From NCBI GenBank assembly GCA_016124445.1, contig WGNR01000009.1, forward strand, positions 1-64,000: a stretch of 64,000 bases of DNA, given 5' to 3'. Below the pieces are notes generated by a model that ran no database searches, had not been told where the DNA came from, and saw only the letters and a list, made by a program, of their open reading frames with translations. Shown here piece by piece: positions 23,529 to 33,565 of this stretch; the stretch's first letter is position 1; every line of letters begins with the position of its first letter. A program made the position numbers and the translations under genes. This DNA comes from a bacterium. GTDB taxonomy: Bacteria > Planctomycetota > Planctomycetia > Pirellulales > Pirellulaceae.

Positions 23529-25636
23529 CTTTGCCCCTCGATGCTGTTGCCCGTCTTCTTAGCCCAGGTTGCCAGAGCCAGTAGCGGGAAGTAGATCCGG
23601 TAGTAGTGATACCGCAGGTAAAAGACTCGGGGGAAGCCAGTCCCGGTGTACGGCTTTTCGTCCCAGGTACCATCTTCGTTCTGGGTGCGAAGCAGATACT
23701 GGACGCCACGGCGGACGGCGTCACTATCTTCTTTGCCGGCTGCGATCAAACCAAGGATTGCCCAGGCCGTTTGCGAAGGAGTCGGCGAGCCGATCCCTTT
23801 CAAGTTTGGATTTTCATAACTATCGCACGTTTCGCCCCAAGCACCTGATTGTTGCTGGCAGCCGATCAGCCACTCGGCTCCTTTTTCGACAGCTGGATCA
23901 TTGGTCGGGATACCAACCTCGGTCAGCCCCACCAGGCATTGCCAGGTGCCGTAGATGTAATTGACGCCCCAGCGACCATACCACGAGCCATCTTCGTGCT
24001 GGTTCTCGCGAATGTAGGTGACCGCTTTACGAACGACGTCCCCCAGCTTGCCCCGGCTGGTTTGACGAATGCCTAAAAGGCCAAACGATTCGATGACCCG
24101 GGCCGAAAGATCAGGCCAGCTGGGATCGATCATGGCGTTGTGGTCGGCGAAGGGAACCTTACAGAGGAACTCGGCATCGTTGTTCTTGTCGAACGCTCCC
24201 CAGCCGCCGTCGTGGTTCTGCATCTCGGCGCTCCAGGCCAAGGCTCGTTTGGCGGCGGCCGAGACTCTATCCAGCAGCAATGCCTGACCGACGGCATCTT
24301 CCGCCGAGACCTTGTTGGACGTGGTGACGATCGTGGTGTTCTCCCACGATTGGCCTGGGTGAACTTCCAGTTCCACGCCACACTCGGCCAACTGCTGGTA
24401 AAGGGCCACCAAGGCCATCGCGGTGTCGTCGAGATCGGGGTAGAACTCGTTGTTGAATTCAAAGAACCATCCGCCAGGCTGGCAGCGAACGTTATTCGTC
24501 CAGTCCCCTTGGTCGCGGACTTCTTTGGCCAGCAGCCAGTCGATCGATTTCCGCATCGATGGATCGGTCGCGCTGTAACCAGCGGTGGCGAAAGCACGCA
24601 GCGCGATCGTCGTATCCCACACCGGGCTCTTGCAAGGCTGAATGCGGGTCGTCTGGTTGGCATTGTCATGCAGCATCAGCTTGTCGATTTCCGCCCAGCA
24701 CGCTTGAACGGCCGGATCGTCGTCGGCATAGCCGAGTGCTTTGAACGCCACGATGCTCCACAAGATCGGTGGAAAGATCGCACCCAGGCCGTCGCTTTTG
24801 GGCATGCGGTCAAGGATCCACTGCTCGCAGGCTTTAAGGGCTCGCTGTCGAAGCGGTCGAATGCCCCAGGCTTCCAATCGCTTCAAGCAGCTGTCGGCGG
24901 TGCGGAAGAAGCGGTCCCACGTTATCAGACCGCTTGCTTTCTCTTGCCCTGGGCAACGCAGTTCCGGCCACTTGTCTGGTGGATTGATGAACAGTTCCTG
25001 AATCGAACATTCGTCCGAGCGATCGACCACCGGTCGCAGCGCCCAGCAGATTGCCAGAGGAATGAAGATCGTCCGAGACCAACTGCTCATCCGATAGATG
25101 TTCATCGGGAACCAGTTGGGCAGCAGGATCATCTCAGGCGGGATGGCCGGGCAGATCTCCACCGGGATTTGTCCCAGGAGTGCCAGGTAGATCCGTGTGA
25201 AGCTATTCACCGTGTCGGCTCCGCCTGCCTCGAGGATCGCGTCGCGAGCCTTCACCATGTAATCGGCCGAAGGTTCGTGGCCGGTCAGTTTCAAAGCGAA
25301 GTAAGCTTTGACGCTCGAACTGACGTCGATCTTCGCTTCGGGGTACTGAGCCCAACTGCCGTCGGCCCGTTGCTGCGAAAGCAACTGACGCGAAACCCGC
25401 TGAGCCAGATCGGTGTTCTCGCGACGAGCCCAGGCCAGAAGCAAAAGGTATTCGCTCTGCAGAATCGAATCCCCCTCGAGCTCGGCACACCAATAGCCTT
25501 CGTCGGCCTGCTGCTCGAGCAGCCAGGATGTGGTGCGCTCGATCGAGTCGGGCAATGTGGAGAACTCACCCGGGGCACTGGGAACTTCATGTCCAGGCCG
25601 TCGGTTACGGGCGAGCGAGAAGGATCCATCCATCAT
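23525..25636 (-). CDS. shc: Squalene-hopene cyclase
   Basis: This 703-residue protein has the catalytic motif DLDD at 401-404 ([15 protein letters not shown]), the SHC signature [10 protein letters not shown] (333-342), and QW repeats such as [15 protein letters not shown] and [10 protein letters not shown]. The C-terminal [18 protein letters not shown] fits bacterial hopene cyclases. It cyclises squalene to hopene and hopanol at the membrane face. Two adjacent ATG codons begin the gene; no clear ribosome binding site is seen. It overlaps hpnH downstream and lies 86 bases after a GT-C glycosyltransferase-like gene on the same strand. Squalene would come from hpnC-D-E about 13 kb away. Confidence 0.95.
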   Translation of the reverse strand: MMDGSFSLARNRRPGHEVPSAPGEFSTLPDSIERTTSWLLEQQADEGYWCAELEGDSILQSEYLLLLAWARRENTDLAQRVSRQLLSQQRADGSWAQYPEAKIDVSSSVKAYFALKLTGHEPSADYMVKARDAILEAGGADTVNSFTRIYLALLGQIPVEICPAIPPEMILLPNWFPMNIYRMSSWSRTIFIPLAICWALRPVVDRSDECSIQELFINPPDKWPELRCPGQEKASGLITWDRFFRTADSCLKRLEAWGIRPLRQRALKACEQWILDRMPKSDGLGAIFPPILWSIVAFKALGYADDDPAVQACWAEIDKLMLHDNANQTTRIQPCKSPVWDTTIALRAFATAGYSATDPSMRKSIDWLLAKEVRDQGDWTNNVRCQPGGWFFEFNNEFYPDLDDTAMALVALYQQLAECGVELEVHPGQSWENTTIVTTSNKVSAEDAVGQALLLDRVSAAAKRALAWSAEMQNHDGGWGAFDKNNDAEFLCKVPFADHNAMIDPSWPDLSARVIESFGLLGIRQTSRGKLGDVVRKAVTYIRENQHEDGSWYGRWGVNYIYGTWQCLVGLTEVGIPTNDPAVEKGAEWLIGCQQQSGAWGETCDSYENPNLKGIGSPTPSQTAWAILGLIAAGKEDSDAVRRGVQYLLRTQNEDGTWDEKPYTGTGFPRVFYLRYHYYRIYFPLLALATWAKKTGNSIEGQR

Positions 25637-25722
25637 GACTAGTTGATCGCAAATTAAGGGGGAGATTTAATGCATCGATCTTGTCCAGCCTAAGTCAGAT
25701 TGCCACTTGGAGCAAGCCAGAC

Positions 25723-27900
25723 TCAAGGGGTCTGGGCCGGGCGAACCCGGAAAATTACGGCCGAGGGGTTCTCTGACTTGCCTGATCGATACCATTCGGC
25801 CTCCAGAAGCCCCTGACGCTTCATCTCGGCGATCAGGTCGCGTGTCACGTAGTCGGGGAAGCCATAGTTACCGGGGCTCCGGAAACGGTCGATTTCGGCC
25901 CAATCGACATAAACCCACCCAATATGGTGTTGGCCCAGCCAGGCCTGGCGTTCGCTCTTGGTCATGCCAACCAGCGGCTTAAGCGGGGCTGGATCGAAGC
26001 AGGTATGAGACAAAGCCGGTGGCTCAAGATAAAACAACGCGGCATCGCCCGTCGCCAGAACGACTTCGCCAGGTTTGACGTGCTCGTTCAGGTACGCAAT
26101 CGGCTCCGAGGTTTGCTGCTGACGAAGCGTGCTGAGCGTGACGAAGATCCGCGGATCGAGCCGGATCGAACTGAACTGGTTGACCAGAAGGAAACCGACG
26201 ACCAACCCCAAGCCAAGCCAGACTCGCAGCGCGATACGTCCCACGAGGTAAGGTCCGACCTTCGCGGCACCCAGCCCCGCCAGAAGACAGCCCATTGGAA
26301 TGGCCGGCATCAGGAATCGTTCCAGCCGATGCGACATGCCCCACCACACGATCCAGCAAACGGCCAGCATCGCGGCCAACGAGATCACCAGCTTGCGATG
26401 CGGCGAGAACAACCCGCAGATCGCCAGCGGCGCGATCGCCAGTCCAACCCAAGGACTGCTGCCGAAGAAGATCGTCAGGCCATGCTGTAACTGGTCGAAC
26501 GAGTAACGGGCTCCGTCCGCATTGGGTGGAACCTGGTGCGCATGATTCCACTGCTGAATCTCTGCTTCGCTACGTACATCCGTCGGGAACACATTGCCAG
26601 CCAGCGGATAGACCGGATTGCCGGCGTCGATCGTGTTTTTGATCAACCAGGGAGCGGTCACCAAGACGATCGCCGCCAGGTAAAGCCCTAATGCTTTGAC
26701 GTTAATGCCGATCGCATAGATCCACAGTGCCAGGACCGGGGCGATCGCCAACAGCAGTGCCGGGTACTTCACATCGAATGCCATGCCTGCCATCAGGCCG
26801 GATAAGATTGCCAAACTGGTGATGGGAAGTTCCGCCGAAGGGTTGTCCTTCTCTTTCAGCACCAGCAGTACCGGGTAGAGTGCCGCCAATGTGAAGAAGG
26901 CCCAGACACCGTCAACCAGCCCGGTTCCACTTTCATAGGCAAGCCATGGCGTTGCCAACGCAGCTACAGCAGCCGCTCTACCACACCAGACGCCGGCCAA
27001 TTGCCGACCAGCACCATATAGCAGTCCGGCCGTCAACAGCGTAAACAAACCGATGATCGTCTTGCCAACCAACACACCGTCAAACCAGCCGGAACCTTCC
27101 GGCAGAAATACCATCGGCAGCAGCGACCACATTTCGGCTCCCATCGGCATGCCGCTATAGGCATTGCCTGGCAACACGCTGATCTGCCCTGCCTGGTACC
27201 ACTGTTTGGGAACTTGCGTGTGATATTCGAGAACGTCGTACTCGAACGGGGGCATCATCGCCACGCCGACGATGAAAAGCAGCAGCGGCAACGCCGCCAG
27301 CAGCCACCATAGGCTTTCGCAATCCTTCTCTTCCGATTCGCTTTTTACGGAGTCTTGCAGAGCCGGTTTGAGCCGTTCTTTCTTCCATGCTGCCCCCAGA
27401 CCTACGAAAGCAGTGACCAGACCCAGAGCGATCGGCAGCGGATAGTGCAGCAAACCGAACATTCCCAGCGCGGCCGTCAGCCACGATACGATCGTCAAGC
27501 CAACCGCCAGGCGAAGTACGATTCCGCCTAGGCCTGGGAAGATTGGAAGAAGTTTCAAGCGGCTTAGGGTGAACTCGCCCAGTGCGTAGCTCAAAAGGAG
27601 CATCAAAGCAGCCACGCCCAGAATTGCCAGTCGATCGAACAGGCCCAGCGGAAGCTCTCCGCCGCCAAACCACCAGCCGATGCTCTCAGGCAGCAGCAAG
27701 AGGCCATTTTGCACGAGTTGGCCCCGTGTCGGTTCGCCTGGGTTGGACCACGCTTGGGGGCCATGCCAGGGCATCGATACCGAAAAGTACCAGTAGGCGT
27801 AGATCAATGCCCCCGCGATAAAAACCCAGATGCATAAAGGCGCATCGGCCCAGGTAGAAGCGGCGGAGGCAGGTTGTTCTTGGCGTTTCTTGCGAGACAC
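25723..27900 (-). CDS. GT-C type polytopic membrane glycosyltransferase-like protein
   Basis: This 725-residue protein has about 12 hydrophobic spans spread from 25 to 585 and a soluble C-terminal domain of about 130 residues. The first large loop holds the acidic motif FEYDVLEYHTQVPKQWYQ (near 237-254), resembling the catalytic loop of PMT/ArnT-like GT-C enzymes that use polyprenyl-phosphate sugars. The GTG start at 27900 leads a basic cytoplasmic N-terminus (MSRKKRQ). Family assignment is by topology and this motif only. It lies upstream of shc on the same strand; a role in decorating hopanoids or an envelope glycan is possible but not shown. Confidence 0.65.
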   Translation of the reverse strand: MSRKKRQEQPASAASTWADAPLCIWVFIAGALIYAYWYFSVSMPWHGPQAWSNPGEPTRGQLVQNGLLLLPESIGWWFGGGELPLGLFDRLAILGVAALMLLLSYALGEFTLSRLKLLPIFPGLGGIVLRLAVGLTIVSWLTAALGMFGLLHYPLPIALGLVTAFVGLGAAWKKERLKPALQDSVKSESEEKDCESLWWLLAALPLLLFIVGVAMMPPFEYDVLEYHTQVPKQWYQAGQISVLPGNAYSGMPMGAEMWSLLPMVFLPEGSGWFDGVLVGKTIIGLFTLLTAGLLYGAGRQLAGVWCGRAAAVAALATPWLAYESGTGLVDGVWAFFTLAALYPVLLVLKEKDNPSAELPITSLAILSGLMAGMAFDVKYPALLLAIAPVLALWIYAIGINVKALGLYLAAIVLVTAPWLIKNTIDAGNPVYPLAGNVFPTDVRSEAEIQQWNHAHQVPPNADGARYSFDQLQHGLTIFFGSSPWVGLAIAPLAICGLFSPHRKLVISLAAMLAVCWIVWWGMSHRLERFLMPAIPMGCLLAGLGAAKVGPYLVGRIALRVWLGLGLVVGFLLVNQFSSIRLDPRIFVTLSTLRQQQTSEPIAYLNEHVKPGEVVLATGDAALFYLEPPALSHTCFDPAPLKPLVGMTKSERQAWLGQHHIGWVYVDWAEIDRFRSPGNYGFPDYVTRDLIAEMKRQGLLEAEWYRSGKSENPSAVIFRVRPAQTP

Positions 27901-28062
27901 AGGTCACTTGAAGGCTTTGCCTGCGGCATGGGCTGACGCACCCGTCGCGGCGGACTATGCTAGTTGGGTTGAATCCCTATTTACTCGAATCAAATAGAAC
28001 CCGTAGATTCTAGCGGGTTTCCCACCGACTCGCCTTCCCCCGTTGGCCCTTGGAGTTCATCG

Positions 28063-29091
28063 ATGGCTTCCCCTGCAACGCGACTTTCCGGCATCTTCAC
28101 CCCCAACATCGTGCCGCTGGATGCATCCGGCGAAATCCACGAGGGGGAGTTGCGGCGGTACGTCGACTGGCTGATCGACAAAGGGGTTCATGGTTTGTAC
28201 CCCAACGGCTCGACCGGCGAATTCCTCCGGTTTACGGTCGAAGAACGCCGCCGGATCATCGCCATCATCGCCGATCAGGCCCGCGGCCGGGTTCCGATTT
28301 TAGCGGGTGCTGCCGAAGCAAACGTCCGGGAAACGCTGAAGGCCTGTGAAGCGTACCACGACATGGGCTGCCGGGCAGTGGCGATTGTTTCCCCTTTTTA
28401 TTACAAGCTGAGCCCCTCGGCCGTTTACGCCTACTTCAAGGAAATCGGCGACAACACTCCGATCGACGTCACGCTGTACAACATTCCGATGTTCGCCTCG
28501 CCGATCGATGTGCCGACGGTGCAGCGGCTGGCCGAAGAGTGTCCGCGCGTTGTGGCGATCAAAGATTCCTCCGGCGATCTGCCGCACATGATGCGGATGA
28601 TCTCGGCCGTTCGCCCGCTACGGCCTGACTTCAGCTTTATGACCGGTTGGGATGCCGCGTTGATGCCGATGCTGCTAATTGGTTGCGACGGCGGGACGAA
28701 CGCGACCAGTGGTGTTGTTCCGGAGATCACTCGCCGCTTGTTCGACCTGACCCTGCTGGGCCGTATCGAAGAGGCTCGGGACCTGCAATATCGCTTGCTG
28801 AAGTTGTTCGACGCGATGATTCAAAACTGCGAATTTCCGGAAGGTTTCCGAGCTGCGCTGGCCCTTCGCGGCTTCAAACCAGGCAGCGGCCGCCAACCGC
28901 AATCGGATAGCCAGAAGTTGGAAGTGGAGATCTTGCGCCGCGAACTGCAATGTTTGCTCGCCGCGGAAGGTTTCGTCAACGAACCAATCGGCGGTTGCCC
29001 CGTCGGTCAGGCCGATGCCAACCCCGACGAAGTGGCCCGGATCGTAAGTGGCGTGGTGGAAGAGCTACGCCGTCTTGGGCTGACGAATTAG
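28063..29091 (+). CDS. DapA/NAL-family aldolase or dehydratase
   Basis: This 342-residue protein is a class I aldolase of the dihydrodipicolinate synthase family. The substrate loop is NGSTGEF (48-54), the catalytic Tyr is in YNIP (Tyr139), and the Schiff-base lysine is Lys167 in AIKDSSGD. Length is a little above DapA, with an extended C-terminus after 300. The N-terminus [17 protein letters not shown] is typical of non-DapA members such as N-acetylneuraminate lyase or keto-deoxy-sugar enzymes, and DapA identity is not supported. The ATG has GGAG seven bases upstream. It is divergent from the GT-C gene. Substrate not assignable. Confidence 0.85.
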   Translation: MASPATRLSGIFTPNIVPLDASGEIHEGELRRYVDWLIDKGVHGLYPNGSTGEFLRFTVEERRRIIAIIADQARGRVPILAGAAEANVRETLKACEAYHDMGCRAVAIVSPFYYKLSPSAVYAYFKEIGDNTPIDVTLYNIPMFASPIDVPTVQRLAEECPRVVAIKDSSGDLPHMMRMISAVRPLRPDFSFMTGWDAALMPMLLIGCDGGTNATSGVVPEITRRLFDLTLLGRIEEARDLQYRLLKLFDAMIQNCEFPEGFRAALALRGFKPGSGRQPQSDSQKLEVEILRRELQCLLAAEGFVNEPIGGCPVGQADANPDEVARIVSGVVEELRRLGLTN

Positions 29092-29103
29092 GTGAACAAA
29101 TTC

Positions 29104-29202
29104 GTAGGGTGTGAGGAGTGAGGCGAAAGCCGAACGTATCGCACCATCTCCTCGAACTTGACGCCGCATTTGGTGCGATTCGCTGCGCTGCTCACACCCT
29201 AC
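29104..29202. repeat. 99-bp nested inverted-repeat element
   Basis: The ends are GTAGGGTGTGAG (29104-29115) and CTCACACCCTAC (29191-29202), a perfect 12-bp inverted repeat. Inside, TCGCACCA (29139-29146) pairs with TGGTGCGA (29171-29178). The layout is a long cruciform or stem-loop with a central arm, as in REP/MITE-like elements. It lies in the tail-to-tail gap after the aldolase gene. It is only seen once in this window, so dispersal is inferred. Confidence 0.6.
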
Positions 29203-29234
29203 AGGGGCGCCGGCAATTGGCTTCGAACCAAGAA

Positions 29235-29270
29235 ACAAAAAAGGGCGTCCCACTCTGGGAACGCCCCTTT
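29235..29270 (-). terminator. Rho-independent terminator of the gene at 29292-30131
   Basis: The stem GGGCGTCCCA / TGGGAACGCCC (one bulge, loop CTC) is flanked on the minus strand by a run of six T. It sits 22 bases past the stop of the minus-strand gene. Confidence 0.8.
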
Positions 29271-29291
29271 GCCCTCCTGGGAATTGGGTCA

Positions 29292-30131
29292 TTAGGGAAG
29301 GACGTAACGAAACGCGTTGCGGATCGGTTGTCCTTCGGTGTAAACCTTCGGCTGGCCCAACAGGCCGCGGCCAACGTACGAGTTGTCGTACATTGGGATG
29401 ATCGGCAGCACTGGACGGAAGCTGGTTCGATCGACTGGGTAAACCGTGGCGGCCGGAATGGCCACCGACTGGGAAACGACCGGCGGCGCGATCACCGGCG
29501 GGTTGTTGTAAGCCACCGTGCTAATGGGTCGGTAGCAGGTGACAGGTGCTTGGACCGGCGTTTGGATTGTCGTTGCCGCTGGCTGGCTATAGGTTGCCGG
29601 CTGGCTGTAGGTCGTCGGAACATCGTACACAACTCGCTGCACGCCGTTGTTGATCGTATGCCAGGCATTGGGCTGTACCGGTTCTACATAAAAACTCGAT
29701 TGAGTCGGGTAGCCGGGGTACTCGGCACGCTGCACGACGGTTTGCTGCGAAATCGGTTGAGGGTTGTCGTAGACGATCGTTTGCGGCGTACTGGAGTACT
29801 GAGTGACGGTATTGTTTGCCGTCGGTGCATATGACGACGAAATCGGAATCGGCTGACCGACGTAAGTTCGCATGACGCTAGTGGACGGCGTTGGCGGCGC
29901 AGCGATTGGCTGTTGGGCCGAAGTGCGCTGGATGTCGCTCGATTGGTTCGCGGTTCCATTGGCGGAGGAAAGCTCGATCGCTTGATCGTTATTCGTCGGG
30001 GCGACTTGAGCGGCGGTCGGCTGGTTTTCTTTGTGCGTTGCGTCGACCCACTTCCAAGTTGGCTGTTGGGCGAGAAGCACCGCAGGGGCCGCAAACATCA
30101 CGCAGGCGGCAAGCGTGGTCTTCCTGATCAT
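29292..30131 (-). CDS. Exported low-complexity Pro/Gln/Tyr/Thr-rich protein
   Basis: This 279-residue protein has a signal peptide (MIRKTTLAACVMFAAPAVLLAQ). The start at 30131 is chosen because GAGGA lies five bases before it, and two further in-frame ATGs upstream add only polar residues. The mature part is rich in Pro, Gln, Val, Thr and Tyr with loose repeats such as TYSQPATYSQPAATT, PTPSTSV and QQTVV. It ends in GRGLLGQPKVYTEGQPIRNAFRYVLP. This looks like an exported structural or envelope protein; no catalytic domain is present. It has its own good terminator. Confidence 0.7.
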   Translation of the reverse strand: MIRKTTLAACVMFAAPAVLLAQQPTWKWVDATHKENQPTAAQVAPTNNDQAIELSSANGTANQSSDIQRTSAQQPIAAPPTPSTSVMRTYVGQPIPISSSYAPTANNTVTQYSSTPQTIVYDNPQPISQQTVVQRAEYPGYPTQSSFYVEPVQPNAWHTINNGVQRVVYDVPTTYSQPATYSQPAATTIQTPVQAPVTCYRPISTVAYNNPPVIAPPVVSQSVAIPAATVYPVDRTSFRPVLPIIPMYDNSYVGRGLLGQPKVYTEGQPIRNAFRYVLP

Positions 30132-30417
30132 GAGTGTCCTCATTTCTTGATTCGGGGTCATTTCGGGTTCTCTACTTCATAGTGCAACCGCTATGCCGAC
30201 AAGGCAAACAAATCGTAAAACAGGCCTGACAGCATCCCCAGGCGTCATTGCCAGCATGACCGCGCAAGTGGAACGGTTGCATCAGTTTCAAACGATTTGT
30301 CTGCGCCGGAAGTAACTGCCCACAAATAGCAGTGGCAGCACCTGGTCACCTTTGAGAAGACGCCAGCTTTGTAACAATTGCAAACGGATTTACCAGGCTG
30401 ACAACACGATTCTCAGT

Positions 30418-32136
30418 TTAAATCTCGCTGGAGCTGGCCAACGCTTCGGCCTCGAGCTCGTCTTCACGTTCCTGATCGGAGGCCTGTTCGACCAGTTCTT
30501 CGGGAACTTTGCCCACCAGGTACAACGTCCCCAGCAGCATGCCAACACCCATTACGTGGCAAAACCAAATAGGTGCACCGTAGGCGATAGGAATCGTACC
30601 GGCCAGCACGCTGGCGACAGCTCCGAGCAGCGCGTAGGGCATCTGCGTGCGAACATGGTCGATGTGATTACAGCCGCAGCTTTGGGAAGAGAGGATGGTG
30701 GTATCGGATATGGGCGAGCAGTGATCGCCAAAGATTGCCCCGGACAAAACGCTGCCAACCGCCGCGAGTAAGATTGGGTCGCCAACGTCCAGCGGCTGAC
30801 CCTCGGCCGTCAACATGTTGGCGGTCAGCGAAACGGAAGGAGGAATGAGAATGCCCATCGTTCCCCAGCTAGTCCCGGTCGCGAAAGCAACCGCGGCGGA
30901 AATCAGGAAGATGGTGGTGGGGAGCATCGTCGCCGAGAGGTTATCTCTCAGGATGCTTTCCATGTAGCCTGCCGTATCGAGCCCGTTGACGACGATTTGC
31001 TCGGTTTTGGCGTTCACTTTCGGCTTCCCCGTTTGGGCGGCCAACGCTGCTGCCAACCACAAGATCAACAGGGCCGGGGCCATGGCATAAAAGCCTTTGA
31101 GGATCGCCCAGATCGCTTCCTTATTCGAAAGAAGTTTCTGCGGAAGAATCAAGCCGATCGACAGCACAAGTCCGGTCGCAGAGCCAACGACGAGGGCCAG
31201 GTACGATTCGCCTTTGCCGAAGATTTGCAAAAGGGACGGATTCGCGTTGGACGCGATTACTACTTGGTAGCCGGTCCAATACAGCACCGAAAGAATGACA
31301 ACCAGCATGACGCCAACCGGAACGGCAGCGTTGAGCCAACTGGAAGTGAGCGGTAACTCTTGCGAGTCGGCCTCTTGTCCGTTTTCCTTCTGGGTCGCTT
31401 CTTTGTCAGGCGAGAGCATCCGAACTTCGGCCTTGAGCATCGGACCAAAGTCACGCCGCGTCAGGGCCACCAAGGGAACCAGCAGCAGCGCCCACAACGT
31501 ATAAAACCGGTAGGGGATGCTTTGGATGAACAGCACAAACGCGTCGGGAAGATTGGTGGCTTCGGCCTGCTGAATCCCTTGCTGGATGAAGTTGATTTCA
31601 GTCGCCACCCAGGTCGAAATCAAGGCCAGCCCGGCGACGGGAGCGGCTGTCGAGTCGACGATGTAGGCCAGCTTTTCGCGAGAGATCTTCAGGCGATCGG
31701 TCAGCGGTTTTAGAGTTCCGCCCAATAGCAGCATATTGGCGTAGTCGTCGAAGAAGATGACCAGTCCCATCAACCAACCGGTGATCTGGCCTTTGAGCCG
31801 CGTATTGGCAAAGCGAACGAGCAGATTCACTAACCCACGCATCCCGCCTGAGGCCGAGATAAGCCCGATCATGCCGCCCATCAGTAGCGTGAACGTGTAG
31901 ACCTGGACTTTTTCGTAGTCGATTAGTTTCTCCCACAGGAAATCGATGCAAGCCGATTGGATCCCGGCGATCGGATTACCATGCTGCAGAGTAATCGCGC
32001 CGACAACAATGCCGATCAAAAGCGATAAAAGTATCCGCCGGGTAGCAATCGCCAAGGCAATGGCGACCAGCGGCGGGACCAGGCTTAGCCAGCCGAAGGG
32101 GTGTGGCGCGGCATCGGCCAGAAGAAACAGGTTCAT
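30418..32136 (-). CDS. NhaC-family Na+/H+ antiporter
   Basis: This 572-residue protein is a polytopic membrane protein of the NhaC type. Recognisable parts are FDDYANMLLLGGTLKPLTDRL, STWVATEINFIQQG, FATGTSWGTMGILIPPSVSL and GAIFGDHCSPISDTTILSS, the last two being family signatures around the ion path. It exchanges Na+ (or another organic or inorganic ion) for protons at the inner membrane. The ATG at 32136 shares four bases (ATGA) with the end of the histidine kinase gene, so kinase and transporter are translationally coupled. The kinase may sense something tied to ion balance, which is inference. A cytoplasmic loop near 280-300 is very acidic. Confidence 0.9.
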   Translation of the reverse strand: MNLFLLADAAPHPFGWLSLVPPLVAIALAIATRRILLSLLIGIVVGAITLQHGNPIAGIQSACIDFLWEKLIDYEKVQVYTFTLLMGGMIGLISASGGMRGLVNLLVRFANTRLKGQITGWLMGLVIFFDDYANMLLLGGTLKPLTDRLKISREKLAYIVDSTAAPVAGLALISTWVATEINFIQQGIQQAEATNLPDAFVLFIQSIPYRFYTLWALLLVPLVALTRRDFGPMLKAEVRMLSPDKEATQKENGQEADSQELPLTSSWLNAAVPVGVMLVVILSVLYWTGYQVVIASNANPSLLQIFGKGESYLALVVGSATGLVLSIGLILPQKLLSNKEAIWAILKGFYAMAPALLILWLAAALAAQTGKPKVNAKTEQIVVNGLDTAGYMESILRDNLSATMLPTTIFLISAAVAFATGTSWGTMGILIPPSVSLTANMLTAEGQPLDVGDPILLAAVGSVLSGAIFGDHCSPISDTTILSSQSCGCNHIDHVRTQMPYALLGAVASVLAGTIPIAYGAPIWFCHVMGVGMLLGTLYLVGKVPEELVEQASDQEREDELEAEALASSSEI

Positions 32137-32891
32137 CCCAGTGACTCGTTCTGGCTCGCTGTGTTGAGCACAAGAGGAATTTCCAAAACGATCCGCGCAC
32201 CGGGGCCGTAAGCGGTATCGACGTAGACTTCGCCATGATGGGCCTTGGCAATCGTCCAGCATTTGGTCAGCCCGAAGCCAAGGCCTCGGCCAGCTTCGCG
32301 CCCGCTGTAAAACGGATCGAAGACCACTTCGGCCATCTCATCGGGAATGCCGGGACCGTCGTCCTGAACGGCGATCTGGATCATGTTGTCTGCCTGAGAG
32401 ACGCTGAGTTCGATCTGGCCACCATTCTTCAAAGCTTCCAGGGCGTTGCGAATCAGGGCGGCGATGGCAAGCGTCAGCATATTGGCATCGGCAACCAAGG
32501 TGATGGGCTGTTGAGTGGGTTCGAGTACAAGCTCGGTTTGCTGCAGCTTGGCCGCTGGCAGCATTTGCTGGAGGGCGGCCTGGGCAGTCTCATGAATCTG
32601 GCAGCGGGTCAATTGTGGCTGTGGTGGCCGAGCGAAGAGCATCAGATCGGCGATCATCTCGTGACCACGCATCGCCTGGGCGTAGATGGTGGCTAGTTCG
32701 TGCCGACGATCGGGATCGGTCTCGCCCGCGAGAAGCGCTTGGGCGCGGCTGGCGATGTTGGCCAGCGGATTGTTGATTTCGTGACTGGCGCCATAGGCCA
32801 GCCGGCGAAGGCTCTTCAGCTTCTCGTCGCGGAGAGATCGGGCGTTTGGGTGATTGTCGGCCGGCGACGATTCGAGTTCGCGAGATGCCAT
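32133..32891 (-). CDS. Histidine kinase without an obvious sensor domain
   Basis: This 252-residue protein has a dimerisation/phosphoacceptor box with His37 in AYGASHEINNPLANI and an ATPase domain with the G1 and G2 boxes DDGPGIPDEMAEVVFDPFYSGRE and GRGLGFGLTKCWTIAKAHHG. It has no membrane span or PAS domain, so input must come from a partner. The ATG at 32891 is preferred; a TTG further upstream (32918) is in frame. It is the first gene of a two-gene run with the NhaC antiporter. A response regulator of unrelated architecture lies at 33892-34470, separated by one gene, and could be its partner. Confidence 0.85.
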   Translation of the reverse strand: MASRELESSPADNHPNARSLRDEKLKSLRRLAYGASHEINNPLANIASRAQALLAGETDPDRRHELATIYAQAMRGHEMIADLMLFARPPQPQLTRCQIHETAQAALQQMLPAAKLQQTELVLEPTQQPITLVADANMLTLAIAALIRNALEALKNGGQIELSVSQADNMIQIAVQDDGPGIPDEMAEVVFDPFYSGREAGRGLGFGLTKCWTIAKAHHGEVYVDTAYGPGARIVLEIPLVLNTASQNESLG

Positions 32892-33013
32892 TCGCTTGGA
32901 CGGTCGATGAAGGAACAATGCAGTTGCAAAAGCTCCTTCATCTTAGTCAATCTTGCGGAAATTCCTACATGTGACCGCACGCCGTTTTAACGGAGAACCC
33001 ACAAAGGAACCCG

Positions 33014-33565
33014 TCAGGCCATCATTGCCACGCCTTGCCAGACAACACTACCAGCCAGCAGGCCTAGACCGCCTGCGAACGACAATAGGACCACCGCAAT
33101 CGATGGGAAACCACGATCAACTTGCAAGGTGAGAACGTCGTCTTTTGATCCAGGAATCAGCGATTCGACTTGATTGCGGATTTTGCTTCCGCCGGTGATG
33201 CCACTGGTTAAAACACCGGTGATCTCACTGGCCATAAGCATCGAATTCAGCTTGTCTTCGGTCCCATCCACCTTGAAGGCAGCAATCACGGGACGCTTGG
33301 TGTTCTGGCCTTCAGGGAGCGTTAGGAGAATCCAGGCTCGCTCGAATTTTCTGGTTTTCTCGTCCTGTTCGTAGATGTAATCGACGCCATAGTCGAATTC
33401 GGTCAATGTGATGTGCGAATTCGGAATGCCACTCTCCGCATCGAATTCCGCCATAGTCAAGACCTGGGGCGTGGAGGTACCACTGGAGTAGATCCTGAAT
33501 TCACTGAAGGCGTAGAAGCAAAGCGCGACGCCAATGACGATTCCGGCGATGCGAAGGCGGAACAT
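33014..33565 (-). CDS. Membrane-anchored protein of unknown function
   Basis: I do not recognise the family of this 183-residue protein. It has one hydrophobic segment at the N-terminus (FRLRIAGIVIGVALCFYAF, 2-20) and one at the C-terminus (SIAVVLLSFAGGLGLLAGSVVW, near 155-177). The roughly 130 residues between are polar, with a two-part fold suggested by HITLTEFDYGVDYIYEQDEKTRKFERAWILLTLPEG. This topology puts the middle outside the cytoplasm. GGAG lies 10 bases before the ATG. No partner is evident; it follows the response regulator gene at a distance of about 330 bases, with a terminator between them. Confidence 0.65.
   Translation of the reverse strand: MFRLRIAGIVIGVALCFYAFSEFRIYSSGTSTPQVLTMAEFDAESGIPNSHITLTEFDYGVDYIYEQDEKTRKFERAWILLTLPEGQNTKRPVIAAFKVDGTEDKLNSMLMASEITGVLTSGITGGSKIRNQVESLIPGSKDDVLTLQVDRGFPSIAVVLLSFAGGLGLLAGSVVWQGVAMMA

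Noticed and set aside
24140..25642. An open plus-strand frame of 500 codons opposite shc
   Set aside because: It mirrors the squalene-hopene cyclase gene, has no recognisable domains, and shc has full family motifs.
27999..28019. A short inverted repeat upstream of the DapA-family gene (AACCCG/CGGGTT)
   Set aside because: The arms are 6 bp plus an inner 3-bp match with a bulge; too weak to call an operator without copies elsewhere.
28063..29091. Calling the aldolase dapA
   Set aside because: Family membership is clear, but the loop NGSTGEF and N-terminus suggest a non-DapA member, and no lysine-pathway neighbour supports the symbol.
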